Shown here: positions 47,156 to 59,415 of the stretch, piece after piece
Layout of the letters: each line of letters starts with the position of its first letter
Position numbering within the stretch: position 1 is the first letter of the stretch
Notes under the pieces: generated by a model
What the model saw: the letters and a program-made list of their open reading frames with translations, nothing else
Databases searched by the model: none
Told to the model about the DNA's origin: nothing
Translations under genes and position numbers: made by a program
DNA from: Morella rubra
Taxonomy: Eukaryota; Streptophyta; Magnoliopsida; Fagales; Myricaceae
NCBI GenBank assembly: GCA_003952965.2
Contig: CM025852.1
Location: 1,692,666 to 1,756,665, forward strand
Reading direction: 5' to 3'
Length of the DNA: 64,000 bases

Positions 47156-49833
47156 ATATAACTTACTATTTTGTCTTACTAAATTTGCATAAATAAGCCT
47201 TTTTTTTTATAGCCATAACATAAATAAGCATTTTTTATATATGGTACCGATTTCCCTGGTTATTGCTAAATGGTGTATATACAGAAAGTAATTATTGAAT
47301 CCTGTTAATGCAGGATTCACCTTAAAATTAAAGCTATAAAAATATTATGTATTTAATCCTTAAAAATCATATCATATACTTATTTTAGAAATAAAAAGCT
47401 AGTCGAAAATATCATCTCACTGGATCGGAACACTAACACTGTCGACAATCCCGTTTTAGTTAATTAAAAACTTAAACATATTATTAATGTGTAAATTTTG
47501 ATGATGCCGACTTGTCGAGCCGGAGCCAGCCATAGAATATACTTTTGGGAGCCGAAACAGTGGGACCAATCATCCACCTACACCAGGGAGGCAAAGCACG
47601 AGAAAGCTGCAACCACCATGGCACTATGGCACTTACGGCCGGTGGGACACGTGGACAAGTGCGGCCATTGTCGCTAGTTTGTGCGGAGGTATGGAAACGT
47701 GCGAGTGTGTCTTTGTTTTAATGTTACCTACGCGGTTTTGAGTGTGTGAAAGACACGTCTTGAATCGTCTTACTTTTGTAGTTTTTTTGTAAAATATGTT
47801 TCTTAAAAGCAACAACCACTGAATCTTCTTTGATGCATTTGCTGGGACACTTTCATCTGGGGACGAGAATGCCCCTGGTCCTCTGTACTGGTGTAGCAGT
47901 TTGCTGCAAAGATCCAAAAGGCCGTGGGAAAGTTGTTCTGGGTTTTAGAAGAAACTTGAGAAATATTTATAGCTTGAAAGAAAGGTACTCTCGGCCCCAC
48001 AGCATATGCTTTTTCAATCAACCTTTGTTTTTTAATGTCATGTTGTTCTCTTTGTGGGGCAACGTTGGGCTGTTTTGGATAAGGTTCTGGTTTTTGGGCC
48101 TCTACTGGGTTGGATGAAGGTTCAAAGAAAGTATTCAATGGCTTGGCGTGCAAGGCAGCTGCAATATCTTTTCAAGCTGTCCAGGGTAAAGTTCCAGCAA
48201 AAAGATTAAAATAATATAAAGTAATTGTCATTATATATAGATTGAAGCTACTATTTACAGGTTGGTGGGATTGGCATTTACAATTAGACACGTGAGAAAG
48301 AAGAGGTGGAAAAGTTAATCTTCAATTCTTGCACCCTTATCCCTGGAACTTACAAAAAGTCAAAGCTTTCTACAGATTCAAAAGAGGTAATTTAAAACAA
48401 AACAAAAACAGAGAGAGATTTCAACTTGTTCCTTTAGCAGTGGGAGCAGAAGAGAAGTGGATAGTGGATTGGGGCAGTCGTTATCTATTTTTTTTGTCTA
48501 AAATAAATTTTAAATGTAATTTTTTTTTATTAATTGGTTTGAGCTTGATATCTATTAGTCCCAGGTCAATTAGAGTTTTAACTTAAGCACTTGGGCATGA
48601 TACCCATTAGCACCGGGCTCTCGACTCGTTTTTATTTTTTTTTAATATGCAGACGGTAAAACGGCATCATTTCACCCTCTACTTAAAAAAAAAAATTAAA
48701 ACAGGTGCTGCCTTTGCGCGATCTCTCTCCTCCTTTCTCACAATTTCTTATTTCTCAGCTGTGGCCTAGCCGCCGTTGTCCGTGCCCCAGTGCCGCCTGT
48801 TAGCCGTTGCCCCACCGCTGCACCAGGTATACTGGCTCCTCGCCTCCACTTCTTGTGTATCAGAGGTTGAGAATGTCGCTCTCTCCGCTACCCTTACCTC
48901 TGAAAGTCTCCGACTTCCAATTATGTCCTCTTCTGCATCTTCTCTTTCTCCTCCGCCTCCACCAGTCCACCTTCTCCCTTCTTACCGTGATTTCCATGTA
49001 CGAATTGCTTTACCCAATCGGCCAATCCTATCTGTTGTAATTACGCTGGAAAACCCTTATTCCTTTTGGTTTCACTAGTTTTGATTCTCGCTTGTCATTA
49101 TGTCATACATCGAATCAATGCGAAATGGGCCAAATGGCAATGTCTAAAACTTGTTTTGCCTGCTTTCTTCAAGAGCTAAAAGTTTAGCAAATGGTACATT
49201 AGTTCTGAGAATTGCATAGAGTGAGTAATGTAAAAAAAAGTCTGGCTTTTCATTAAGTTCTTTATCCTTAGGTCTGGCATTATGGAATTTGGATTGAAAG
49301 CATAATGTCTGAACTTAAAAATTGCTTCTATTGCTTTCCTGTATTAGTTATGTTTAGAGGTATAATTGGATTATTGATTTGGGAAAAATTCCGATGGTCA
49401 ATGTCTTAGGGATTAGTAGGGGGTTTTCTTCGAGTAAAATCAGAAGCTTGGATGATGAGTAGGTTTTATGAGACGTAGAGACACTAAAACCTCTCCTCAA
49501 TTGAGTCCATTTTTGCTATTGGTCTTTACAGAATCAGGTTATTCATTTTTATGGATTTAAGAAAGGGAAAAGAGTGAATCAGAATTTCATATATCCTTGC
49601 AATAGAATCTGTTATATCTAGTAGGCCATGGCTTGAACCTCATAGCCTCTTAGGGTTGGTTTTGTTTAATCATTGAGGGGGAAAATGGAGGGTTTCCCAA
49701 ATAGATGTACTTTACTAATTTGGCTTGCATAATTTATGCCTTTAGGCTTTTAGTCCCTAAAAACCTAGTATAAGCTCCATGGATTCCTAGTGTTAATTTT
49801 GAAATTGATAGTAGTTCAAAAAAACCTCGTATT
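47156..49833. other. Spacer without a supported gene
   Basis: Short open frames near 47.6-48.15 kb (minus) and 48.78-49.08 kb (plus, Pro/Ser-rich) have no recognisable domain and no splice-linked continuation. The CT-rich stretch 48.72-49.0 kb followed by a TA-rich region looks like a gene leader or the 5' part of the transposon that follows. Confidence 0.45.
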
Positions 49834-51480
49834 ATGTTTAGTTCGAATAATATTGTTGTTGACCTTGGGTTACGTAAATCTATTGAAGAATATGATGTTG
49901 GGATTATGGATCAAGTTCGTAGGGAGTACTTAATAAAAGGTCCTTTTCAACCGCGTGGCCATGATTTTTCCAAGAAGCAATATGGGCAAGAAATGAGGGG
50001 TTTTAGGGAAATATGGTTTAAAGATTTTAATTAGTTGGAATATAGTGTATCAAAGGATGAGGCATATTGCTTATGGTGTTATCTATTTAGGCGACCTAGA
50101 GGAGAGAAGTCCGAGGGATATAAGTTTACATCTAGGCTTTAACAACTAGCAAAAGGCAGTGAGGGTTTTTGTTGAACATGTTGGTGCACATGATAGTGCT
50201 CACAATGAAGCTAGAAGACTATGTGAAGCACTCAAAAATCAGTGACAAAGTGTGTCGCACATGTTATCTGCACACGGGCACGATCAAGAGAATGCTTATC
50301 GCATTCGTTTAATAGCGGTTTTAGATGCTATTCGTTATCTTTTGGGCAATGATTAACTTTTCGTGGTCATGATGAGTCCGAGAGTTCAATAAGGAATGAC
50401 AATTTTCTCGAGCTTTTGAATGTGTTTTGCCAACGTGATGAAAAAGTTGCTAAGACACTTAACACTAATGCTCCTAGAAACAACCAAATGACTTCTTCAA
50501 AAGTGCAGAAGGAAATGGTGAGTGCTTGTGTAGCTAAGACCACACTTGCCATCATTAAAGAAATTGGGGATGGATTTTATTCTCTTATGGTTGATGAGTC
50601 TCGAGATAATTCAGTGAATGAGCAAATGACAGTGGTTTTGAGATATGTAAACATATGTGGACATGTGATTGAAAGGTTTCTTGGTGTGGAATATGTTCCT
50701 GATACTTGCTCTGAATCTTTGAAAAAAAGCTAGAGACAAATTGTTTGTAAAACATGGATTGTCAATATCCAGATTGAGAGGTCAAGGGTATGATGGGGCA
50801 TCCAACATGCGAAGGCGAGTTTAACGGGTTGAAGTCGCTCATTTTGAGGGACAATCCTTCTGCTACCTATATCCATTGTTTTGCTCACCAACTTCAATTG
50901 GTTATTGTGGGTATTGCAAAGAATAACTTGCAAGTTTTATTTTTTTAATTATACTTCCATGATTGTGAATATGGTCGGAGCTTCATGTAAAAGGAAAGAT
51001 GCTCTTCGGCAAAGTTGTCATGAGAAGATAGTAAAGCGGTTGGACAAGGGAGAGATTTCTAGTGAAAGGGGCAAAAATCAAGAAACTAGTCTTGCACGAC
51101 CAGGTGATTACTATATTTTATTACAATACTAATAGACCATTTAGTTTTTTTTTTTAATTTGTTTATAGTTTTATAATTCCTATAATATTGTAGGTGACAC
51201 TCGTTGGGGTTCACACCACCTTACAATAATCCGTCTCTTCACTATGTGGTCATCAGTATTAGAAGTGCTTGAACACATAAAAAGAATTATAAACAAAGAT
51301 CCATGGCTATGAGTTTGATGGATAAGATAGAAAGTTTTGAGTTTGTATTCACTATGTATTTGTTGAGGAATATAATAAGAATTACAACGAATTGTCACAG
51401 GCCTTACAACGAAAAGATAAAGACATTGTTAATGTTATGGTTTGGTTGGAGTTGTGAAGGAACAGTTGCAAGAATTGAGA
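49834..51480 (+). pseudogene. Dead hAT-type transposase gene (TTF-type, DUF4371)
   Basis: The translation follows the plant zinc finger MYM/TTF-type hAT protein family. LRKSIEEYDVGIMDQVRREY and GPFQPRGHDF come first, then after a stop LEYSVSKDEAYCLWCYLFRR (the zinc-binding TTF segment). The DUF4371 core follows (KEIGDGFYSLMVDESRDNSV, EQMTVVLRYVN, ERFLGVEYVPDT), and later GDTRWGSHH with LFTMWSSVLEVLEHI. Several stops (near 50032, 50140, 50355, 50732 and 50822) and frame changes interrupt it, and the C-terminal dimerisation domain was not seen. Ends and target duplication could not be located. Confidence 0.85.
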
Positions 51481-52937
51481 GATATAGAATGAGATGGATT
51501 TTTTGAAACAGTTGCTCTAGGCATTTTCAACGCTCCAACCAAATCGTATCTTGAAGATTAGATATGGTTTCTACAAATTCTGTTCCAAAAAATTTAGGAT
51601 ATCTCAAAACATGACAGATAATTTCATGAATGTTTTAGCTCTGAAAATACAGACCTAATGCCATTAAAAAACATGCTGCAAGCATTGATGAGGATAATAA
51701 GTGGACTTTACTTTAATGCAGCCCGTGTGCCAGGTGCACTCAAAGAAAAACTATGGCTCAATATTTTACTTGCCCACCCACTTTATATTTATCAGCGTTC
51801 ACACTTTCTTGATGAATGTTTCTCAAGAGCAGACTCCCACAGGGTCCGAACTCCTACAGGCTACCAGAGGGTCAAAGGAACAGAATGTCTTTCCAGGGAT
51901 TGGGGTATCTTATGGCCGGATGAAGGCGGGATGCCCCTACCAACCAGAACTTCAATGGCCCCAGGGTACCTTCTATTAGGCTTTTAAATTTCACAACTTA
52001 ATTCCAGTATCATTTCAAGCATATACCTTGATACTAGTCAATGCATATCTTGGAGACAGTTAAATAAACATAACTGCAGAATAAAATATACTCCAGCAAA
52101 CATACCCTATAGAATAAGCGAGGAGGGCAATAGATTGAAAGAAATAAAACAAACAACAACACAACAACCGCATGCTTGGCCCCAAGTACCACATTAAAGG
52201 ATTTTGTTTCGGTTAAAACAAAATCTTGTCTTTTTACGTGAAAAATTGCCATGCATTGGAAAATTTGTCCTACATCATCGCCGTACACAGATAAAGAAAC
52301 ATAACTCAACAACTGAATAAGGTTTCAGTATTGCTTGATGACTAGCTTCCTACTCATAAGCTAGTACATAAACTCCAAGGCCCATAAGGTTTTTATTTTT
52401 CCACAAGGATAATGCAGAGCTTTGATTGCTGCATCTGGATCTTCATCCCTTTCCAGGAACAAAAATCCCACGTGAATCCCCAGACCTTACACAGAAAAGA
52501 AATACAAAAATATAATTTCACAGACAAATATATAGGTTACAACCAAACCGTCCACGTTGCAGGTTCAACCCCATCCATTACCTCACTCCGAAAAAAAAAA
52601 AAAATTCCGACATAAAGGCAGCAGAGGTGAAATCAGCAAAAGTCTCTCCATGACAGGTGATGCTGATTGTCTTAAGAGTTCTCTTGGGAGGATGCATACC
52701 TGAGAATATCCATCTTTCTGTTCTCGTTGCCTCTCCATTCTATTTGATCACAGAGAGATGGCCTACCTAGTCAAGAATTGCTTTCCAATTTGTTCTCCTG
52801 GGTGCCCTCCGCCATCAGAAGAGATTCCTGTGAATGAGCAGAATCTTCAGGTCCTTTTTTTTTTTTCAATCAAAACACCTGGTCTAATTCAAACTCCAAA
52901 ACGAAATACACTATGGTGGTTCAATCCCTACATACAA
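51481..52937. other. Transposon-flanking spacer
   Basis: The first 200 bases may be the eroded 3' part of the hAT gene. No family is recognisable in the remaining open frames. Confidence 0.4.
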
Positions 52938-53261
52938 CTAAGTTAAATCAGGAGAATGCTCACAATAATTGGGGTTGCCTCCTGAGAGAAACTCAGTGGC
53001 AGCCCAACGAGCCAAATGATGCACTGCCTTATTAGCACCTCTACGAACATGATTTGCTTTCCAACACTGCAATTGTCTAAAAAATGCATGAATCTCCATA
53101 ACAGTATGATGAATCCGCCACTCTTTTTTTTTTTTGTGTGGAAACTGTTGTATAGCCTTTATAACCAGCTCGGAATATCCTTCAGGTCCCTTTTCATTAT
53201 GAAGCGTTTGTGCCTTAAACTGAGAGGAGTTAAGAAAATTATTACCATTCAATTCATCCAC
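52938..53261 (-). pseudogene. RNase H (RVT_3) fragment of a non-LTR retroelement
   Basis: A 107-codon frame whose C-terminal half reads HTVMEIHAFFRQLQCWKANH, VRRGANKAVHHLARWAA, then NPNYCEHSPDLT. This is the usual end of plant LINE RNase H domains (an Arg-x-x-Asn-x-x-x-His-x-Leu-Ala pattern). The catalytic N-terminal half is absent, so only a truncated piece remains. Confidence 0.6.
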
Positions 53262-55900
53262 TCACCTTGGTAATGATTCTTCTGGACCGGAGACTCAGTC
53301 ATCTGATGATCATCGCCACATTTTCTACTCCTAACATCATCATCATCAAATTCAGCTGTCACAGGACAGAATTTTTCATTTGAAGATTCTGTAATGACGT
53401 GAAAGATCTACAGGCAGTGGAGGCCTGAAGGCAAACCCAGTTTCCCATGCTGATTCAGATCCATATTCAAATCATCACTTTCTGCTAAACTACAGTAATC
53501 AAAATCTTTAACCTCTTTGACTTTATGAACAGCAAAGTTAAGTTCTAATTCTCCAACCAAGTCTGAATCATCGTTCTCACAAAGATCACTCATTTTACAT
53601 CGCTTATGTGGAGAACTCAAATTGAATCCTGGATAGAAATTCGATAGTCAAATAGACAGTGCACATAGCATGTCCATACAAAAAAAAAGGAATAATGTTC
53701 AAAATCCATTCTAGTATCCTCTAGACTATTTCAATCCAATCTCAAACGTAATCAAACAGGAAGATCATAGCAACCTATATTAGGATATCGGAGAAAATAC
53801 AATCAAACCAACATATTTTAGAGATACTCTTTGTAATTATAAATTAATTACCTTGTGCAAGAAAAAAAAAACTCTCTGGAACAAGCAACACTATATAAAT
53901 GGTCAATTTGTAGATCCAATCCATACTAATTGTACTGGTCACTGCCCCATTACTTACCTCTTGACATAGATTTTTCCCATGTATAAAAAAACTACCAGTG
54001 AAATCAGGTATTATGTGGTGTATGTATAAGCTGTTCACAATATCAGCATCTTCTAAATGCAAGTAAGCAATCCATTTATAATGAGTTGACATAATTTGTT
54101 GCTGATTGCTTAAAATCTTTAATACTAGCTGCTCCTCCAGAGGGAGGCAGAAGGACGATTACAAATAAGAATACTTCTTCTAAGGTTTTAAGGAAAATAT
54201 AAGTTTGTAACAGACCTCAACAACTACCTTTTCACCAATCAGCTTTTCAAAGCAGATTGAAGGAGCTCCAAGGTCACTGACCCTGAAAGTGCTGGAAAAC
54301 AAGGCACTAAATGTTCACGTTGATGATCCAGAGTTAATCTTGATACAATACAATCAAACAGGCAGCATTAGCTAGACCACCAATAAAATCAGCATTAAAT
54401 GATGGGCAAGAGGCGGTAATCTTGCACTGTTGGTTTCGTGACAACAGCTGAGGCTCAATTAGAAGTTTGAGCACCATCACCCAGTTGAAGACTGTACATA
54501 CATCTATCTAACCTTAACAAAAATAGCAAATTGCAGAAAAAAATTAAGATAAATTGTGTAGGATTTTCCATGGACTTGCAAACATTGAATCTAATGTCTT
54601 TCAAACACACTCTTAACAAAGCCAGCTAGGCAACTAGCTACCACTGTGCTCTCGCAAATAATATGCTGCCTTTATATCAGTCTGATTTTAAAACCACAAA
54701 AACTCGAAAAATCGAAGTAAATTGCACTCGGCACCACAAGCACAAACACAACAGACTAAGCTTCCTCTCTTATGATATTATCATCCATGGCCTCTCAAAT
54801 TGCTCGTCTTAGCAGTAAAATATGTTACCTTTTGCATAACACCACTTTGTCCACACACCTTCCATAATTTCATACAATACAGAAACAAGACACAGAATGT
54901 TCAGTTATGACTCTTTCCTAATCCTCCCCCCTTTTTTATACGAGGAAGTACAATGTGAGCTAAAGCTCACTGGCAAAAGAATTTTTTGTTTCCACAGCTT
55001 CTCTATTACCATGCTCACTCTTCTCCTACGTGTTTATTTATCTGTGCGTCAGTGCATGTATCTACTATGTACAACTATCGGTAGTACTGAAGCCTCATCT
55101 TGAACTTCCAGCTCCTGGGTATCAATTCCTATTTCAAAGCTCCCTCTCAAACTTTAAAGTCGAAGTTTTTACAATCGAAAAATTGCACCACGGGCCTGTC
55201 CACGGCCCTGTCCTTTTTCCATTAAGCTTTTGAAATACCAATCAAACCCAAAAGTGACAGAAATAACTACGTATATTGGCCGATACTTGAGAAAAATATG
55301 TTCTTTTAATGGAATTGGAACCCAACAGGTATTTAGTTCTCCTAAGGCAAAAACAAATTATTTGCTTAAGCATCCAACTCCAGGAAAATGTTTTTCCATC
55401 AGGGGGAGAAGCGGGGAGAGAGAGAGAGTTTACCTCACTTCTTTTTCTGGTCAGAGTCTGGCCTTCCTCACTTGTAGTAGAGATTGGTTGGTTTCCGGGC
55501 CAAAAAATAATAAGAGGGAGTGACGACAACAAAAGGCGAACGTACGGGGGGAAATGTTTACTGTTGCTCTTCCCACCGATCTAACGACAAGGAACCGTCG
55601 TCGTTTGCGCTCCCAAGTTCCGTAAAACTGTCCGCCACTTTCGCGGTAATTGAAACGGCGAAGATCAAATGCTTGTTAAGGCTACTTTTAGAAGTTAACG
55701 TAACAAATATATTAACCCTTAATTGTTTTGAAGCATCTATTTTTATCAAATTTTGTATTCATATTTTATGTACCTTTTTAACATAAAAATGCAATTTGAA
55801 ATGGAAGAAATTACTCAATATTGAATGCAACACTTCTATAAATATTTTCCCAAAAATAATTCGAGTAAATGAGATTTAAAAAAAGAAAGAGAGAGATATA
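53262..55900. other. Unresolved region, possible minus-strand exons
   Basis: On the minus strand some segments look exon-like. One is a 70-codon acidic frame at 53408-53620 (MSSPHKRCKMSDLCENDDSD, then LAESDDLNMDLNQHGKLGLP) that starts just after a plausible acceptor and is open upstream. Another is a short segment near 54235-54285 (SDLGAPSICFEKLIGEK) ending at a GT donor. I could not join these into one reading frame or assign a family. The region may hold a decayed or partly missed gene. Confidence 0.3.
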
Positions 55901-56067
55901 CAAAACACTAACACCACCCCCTCAGCTTCGTGTCATAGGCTTCTGCTTTGGGTCGGTACTTGGTGGGCTTTGGAGAAATGATAGGCCCGGACATCGAGGC
56001 CCAAAAAGAAGAAAGAGAATTGTGCTGAAAATAACTTTGCCGTTGGTGTCCATTAATTAAGTTGATA

Positions 56068-56252
56068 AAGCTTATCCAATTATATTTCTTCTTTTGGGAG
56101 GAGGGAAAAGGCACATGTAAGGAAGATTATCTCGGTTGCTTAATATATCTAATATGACAAAGCTTATCCAATTATATTTCTTCTTTTGGGAGGAGGGAAA
56201 AGGCACATGTAAGGAAGATTATCTCGGTTGCTTAACATATCTAATATGACAA
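56068..56252. repeat. Two-copy 92-bp tandem repeat
   Basis: The phrase starting AAGCTTATCCAATTATATTT recurs 92 bases later with about one difference (TTAATATATC against TTAACATATC). This is a recent tandem duplication. Confidence 0.93.
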
Positions 56253-56925
56253 AAAGAATCAAGCTTTGGAGTTTGGAGTTATTTTGTGTAACACCCACTA
56301 ATGGTAGTGATAAACAAAGATCGTACATGACTAATAATGTTTTGCCAAAATCTATATATTTCTGGAAAAATATCACAACAGCTAGCCTTGAAAGTTTTCC
56401 AACTTATTTTGGGTAAAATATCAAATAAGATAAAGAGTATAGAACGTAGTAGTATTGAGTGGGGGAGACGTGCCCATGTTGGCCCAAAAAATTATCAATT
56501 TATGCATGTGTCTACCCACTAATTAATGCAATCAAATTAGGAATACTACCACTTGCTCTCTCTGATCTACTTGCACAAAAACGCCCATATCTTTGCAATT
56601 TCCATGGAATTTCTCAGCCCACAGAAGCATCAATCCGCCTGAATTCCAGCACCTGGTTTTGTTTTTTTTTGGGTCCATTTTTCTCTCTTTTCGGCGTCCT
56701 TGCTGAGGTAGTAACCCGCATGTAGTAGGGTACGTATAGGCTATGTTTCATGAGTCCCCCATTGAATATGGTTTTCACTCTCATGCACTGACTGGATCTG
56801 CACAATTAATGGCACCTACTGATCTGAACCAACTCATGAGATTAAATGAGAACTAGGTGAAAGGACACTGCATTATTAATGGACGGTATACGTCATTTTG
56901 CAAGCTGGTACGTATTAGTATTAGT
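56253..56925. other. Spacer, nothing recognised
   Basis: Non-coding sequence with short frames that match no known family. Confidence 0.45.
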
Positions 56926-57091
56926 GGTGTTTGATTGTTAAAATTTTAAGGTGTTGAATTGGTGAAAAAATGAAGAAAGATTATTTGAATAAATTTTTAT
57001 ATTTATTTAAAAAAAGTAATGATTTGAGGAGAAAAGAAAGAATTTGAATAATATTTTATTAGGGTTAAAATTTTGACTCTCAAGCAACACC
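56926..57091. mobile_element. Small MITE with GGTGTTTG-type ends
   Basis: It begins GGTGTTTGATTGTTAAAATT and ends with the inverted form (TTAAAATTTTGACTCTCAAG then CAACACC) around an AT-rich centre. Size 166 bp, no coding capacity. The flanking 8-mers do not match, so the superfamily is uncertain. Confidence 0.55.
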
Positions 57092-57294
57092 ATACGAAGA
57101 AAACTACGACATCATTTTATGGAAAGGGTGCTCGAGGTTTTGCCACTCGTGTGTTTTACCAGTTTCACGTTGCTCTTAAAGTCCTATATATGAGAACCGG
57201 TATAGCGCCTCGATCGTTTTGCCAACTCTCTTGCAGCACCATAATTCATGTAATATCTCCCTTGATCTGCATATATTTCACCAAAGATTAATAC

Positions 57295-58560
57295 GAAAAC
57301 GTTGTCTATATATATATTGAGGTTGTCGAGTTTTTGCCATTTCTTTTTGGCAAGCACATTCGCTCTGAAAAGCTTGATGCATGAGAAGCTGTAGTTCCTA
57401 ATTCTCATGTGAGCTGGTTCGTGTATCTTCACCACTTGGGTGGGCCTCATGAGCTCTATCATGTCTCTTAAATGAAAACGTTGTCTATATATAAATATAT
57501 TTTGAGTTTATCTCAAGTTTTTGCCGTTTCTTTTTAGCAAGCACAATTCGGTCTGAAAGCTTGATGATCAGATCGAAGCTGTAGTTCCTAATTTTGTGAA
57601 CTAGTAAATATTGATGTATCTTCACCACTTGGGTGGGCCTGAGCTCTAGTTGTCTCTTAAATATGAAAACGTTGTCTAGATATTTATGTATATATATTGA
57701 GGTTTATCTGAAGTTTTTGCCATTTCTTTTAGCAAGCACATTCGCTCTGATAAGCTTGATGCATGAGAAGCTGTACGTTGGGAGTTGGGTGGGCCTCATA
57801 AGCTCTATGTCTCTTAAATATGAAAACGTTCTCTATATATAAATATATTTTGAGTTTATCTCAAGTTTTTGCCGTTTCTTTTTAGCAAGCACAATTCCCT
57901 CTGAAAGCTTGATGATCAGATCGAAGCTGTAGTTCCACTCGATGTATCTTCACCACTTGGGTGGGCCTGAGCTCTAGTTGTCTCTTGAATATGAAAACGT
58001 TGTCTAGATATTTATGTATATATTTTGAGGTTTATCTCAAGTTTTTGCCATTTCTTTTTAGCAAGCACAATTCACTCTCAAAGCTTGAAGAGAAGCAGTA
58101 GAATTCTGTGAACTAGTTCATGTATCTTCACCCTTTGGGCGGGCCCCAGCTCTTCGTCTCTTAAATATGAAAACGTTGTCTAGATATACGTTGAGAAATG
58201 ATTATGTGTAAAAATAAATTGTGTAAAATTACGCAAAGTGACAACTGTGATTTAAGGAAACAAATTTTAAAGTTAGTCACATTATTTTGTTTCCTCACCA
58301 TTTTGTCAAATGAAGCCTTGAAATGTTGTATTTATTTTTTTAAATCACAGTCTTTCCTTTAAACGACTTTGTACAATTTATCTTTATACAGAATTATTCT
58401 GGTGTATAATTTGAGGTTATCAAGTTTTTGTCATTTCTTTTTAGCAAACACAATTCGCTCGATCTGAAAGCTTGATGTGAAGCTAGTTCCTAATTTTGTG
58501 AACTAGTTCGTGAATCTTCACCACTTATTGGGTGGGGTGGGCCTGAGCTCTTAGTCTCTT
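57295..58560. repeat. Tandem array of about 175-bp units
   Basis: Unit starts (GAAAACGTTGTCTATATAT or close) lie at 57295, 57474, 57665, 57822, 57993 and 58169. A partial seventh unit, without the first motif, covers 58400-58560. Spacings are 179, 191, 157, 171 and 176. Each unit carries AGTTTTTGCCATTTCTTTTT AGCAAGCACA, a GAAGCTGTAGTTCC segment and TATCTTCACCACTTGGGTGG GCCT. The units differ by substitutions and small gaps. The array ends about 100 bp before the RING-H2 gene's first exon (copy A), so it is its upstream region. Confidence 0.9.
58194..58400. mobile_element. MITE inserted in the tandem array
   Basis: A 207-bp segment between units six and seven has inverted ends: AGAAATGATTATGTGTAAAA ATAAATTGTGTA at the left and TGTACAATTTATCTTTATAC AGAATTATTCT at the right. 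Unit seven resumes directly after it. Its position shows that the array is older than the insertion. Confidence 0.6.
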
Positions 58561-59040
58561 AAATGCCTATTCAACTTCCTCGCCTTTTAAATAGTAGCTC
58601 ATGTTGCTCGACTCATTCACCGAGGCAAGCTGTTGGCGTTTTTCAGCTTCTTCAAAGTTCAAACACATGGCAACATGAAGCATCGTTCCAAAGATGAAGG
58701 GGTCCTTTTCTATCATAACAAAGGCGGCATTAAGGTTGAAAGAGGCTGCAATTGGTGGATTGAGAAGTTGGTTTTTGACTAGGGTTTTGAAGACAGTAGC
58801 TGCTGCTGTATTGACCTGCATTCTTGCAATGGGTACGTTTCTCTCTTGCTATTTACTTTACCAGCTAGGTGCTGATCCTTTCGGGCTTGGCTAAGGAACT
58901 CTAAAGCTCTCCATATAAGTCCTGTTTACTTGGGCTCTACCTGTATACCGAGCAACAACTTATTGTTTAAACTTCCTCGTGCACGCCACTGACTGTGAAG
59001 AAACTCAAATTCCTTTCGGTTTTGTAGGAGGGGCTACAGT
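58481..59040. repeat. 560-bp direct duplication, copy A
   Basis: Identical to 60061-60620 (offset 1580). It covers the proximal upstream region and first exon of the RING-H2 gene and the start of exon 2. The left flank (the tandem array) is intact, the right flank scrambled. Confidence 0.95.
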
Positions 59041-59415
59041 CAGTCGTTGGAGTGAAAGTTCCTAAAAGGGGCCGGAATTGACAAGCCCTTGAATTACTGG
59101 AATCAGCAGCAGTCATTATCCAAGGGCAGTACGACAAGTAAGCAACATTGAATCAACAGATGGTTGTGGGACTACGCTACTTATCCATTAATGTACTTTG
59201 GTTGGCAGGCTGTACTCTTTCGAATGGGTATGTTAAAAATCAGTTGATCTCTAGGCACTAGGTTCATTCATTGACTACTACTGCTGACGTAATTAATGTA
59301 TTGAGCAGGTTCTTACGCAGAAGACGTTTCAGATATCTATGACATCGTTTTCCGACAACTGCCTTTTCCGATGCATAAGTTCCATTCATCATCGGTCATG
59401 AAAGCTTGCAGGTGC
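58694..59415 (+). pseudogene. Damaged copy of the RING-H2 gene 5' half
   Basis: Exon 1 (58694-58832) is identical to that of the intact gene. In exon 2 the glycine-rich coding part is reduced from about 152 to about 80 bases by several gaps, and exons 3 and 4 are likewise shortened (59205-59240 and 59310-59415). No RING exon follows. It cannot give a full product. Confidence 0.85.

Noticed and set aside
47633..48153. Protein-coding gene on either strand at 47.6-48.15 kb
   Set aside because: The overlapping frames on both strands are short and unrecognisable, with no splice partners or conserved motif.
52420..52610. Second SINE with a GGTTCAACCCC B-box-like sequence and A run
   Set aside because: No A box at the right distance and no target duplication; the evidence is too thin.
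52938..53261. A host gene with an RNase H domain
   Set aside because: Only the C-terminal half typical of LINE RVT_3 is present and the catalytic part is missing.
57295..58200. CRISPR-like array
   Set aside because: The units are about 175 bp, diverged along their whole length and without a constant-repeat/variable-spacer pattern; this is plant nuclear DNA.
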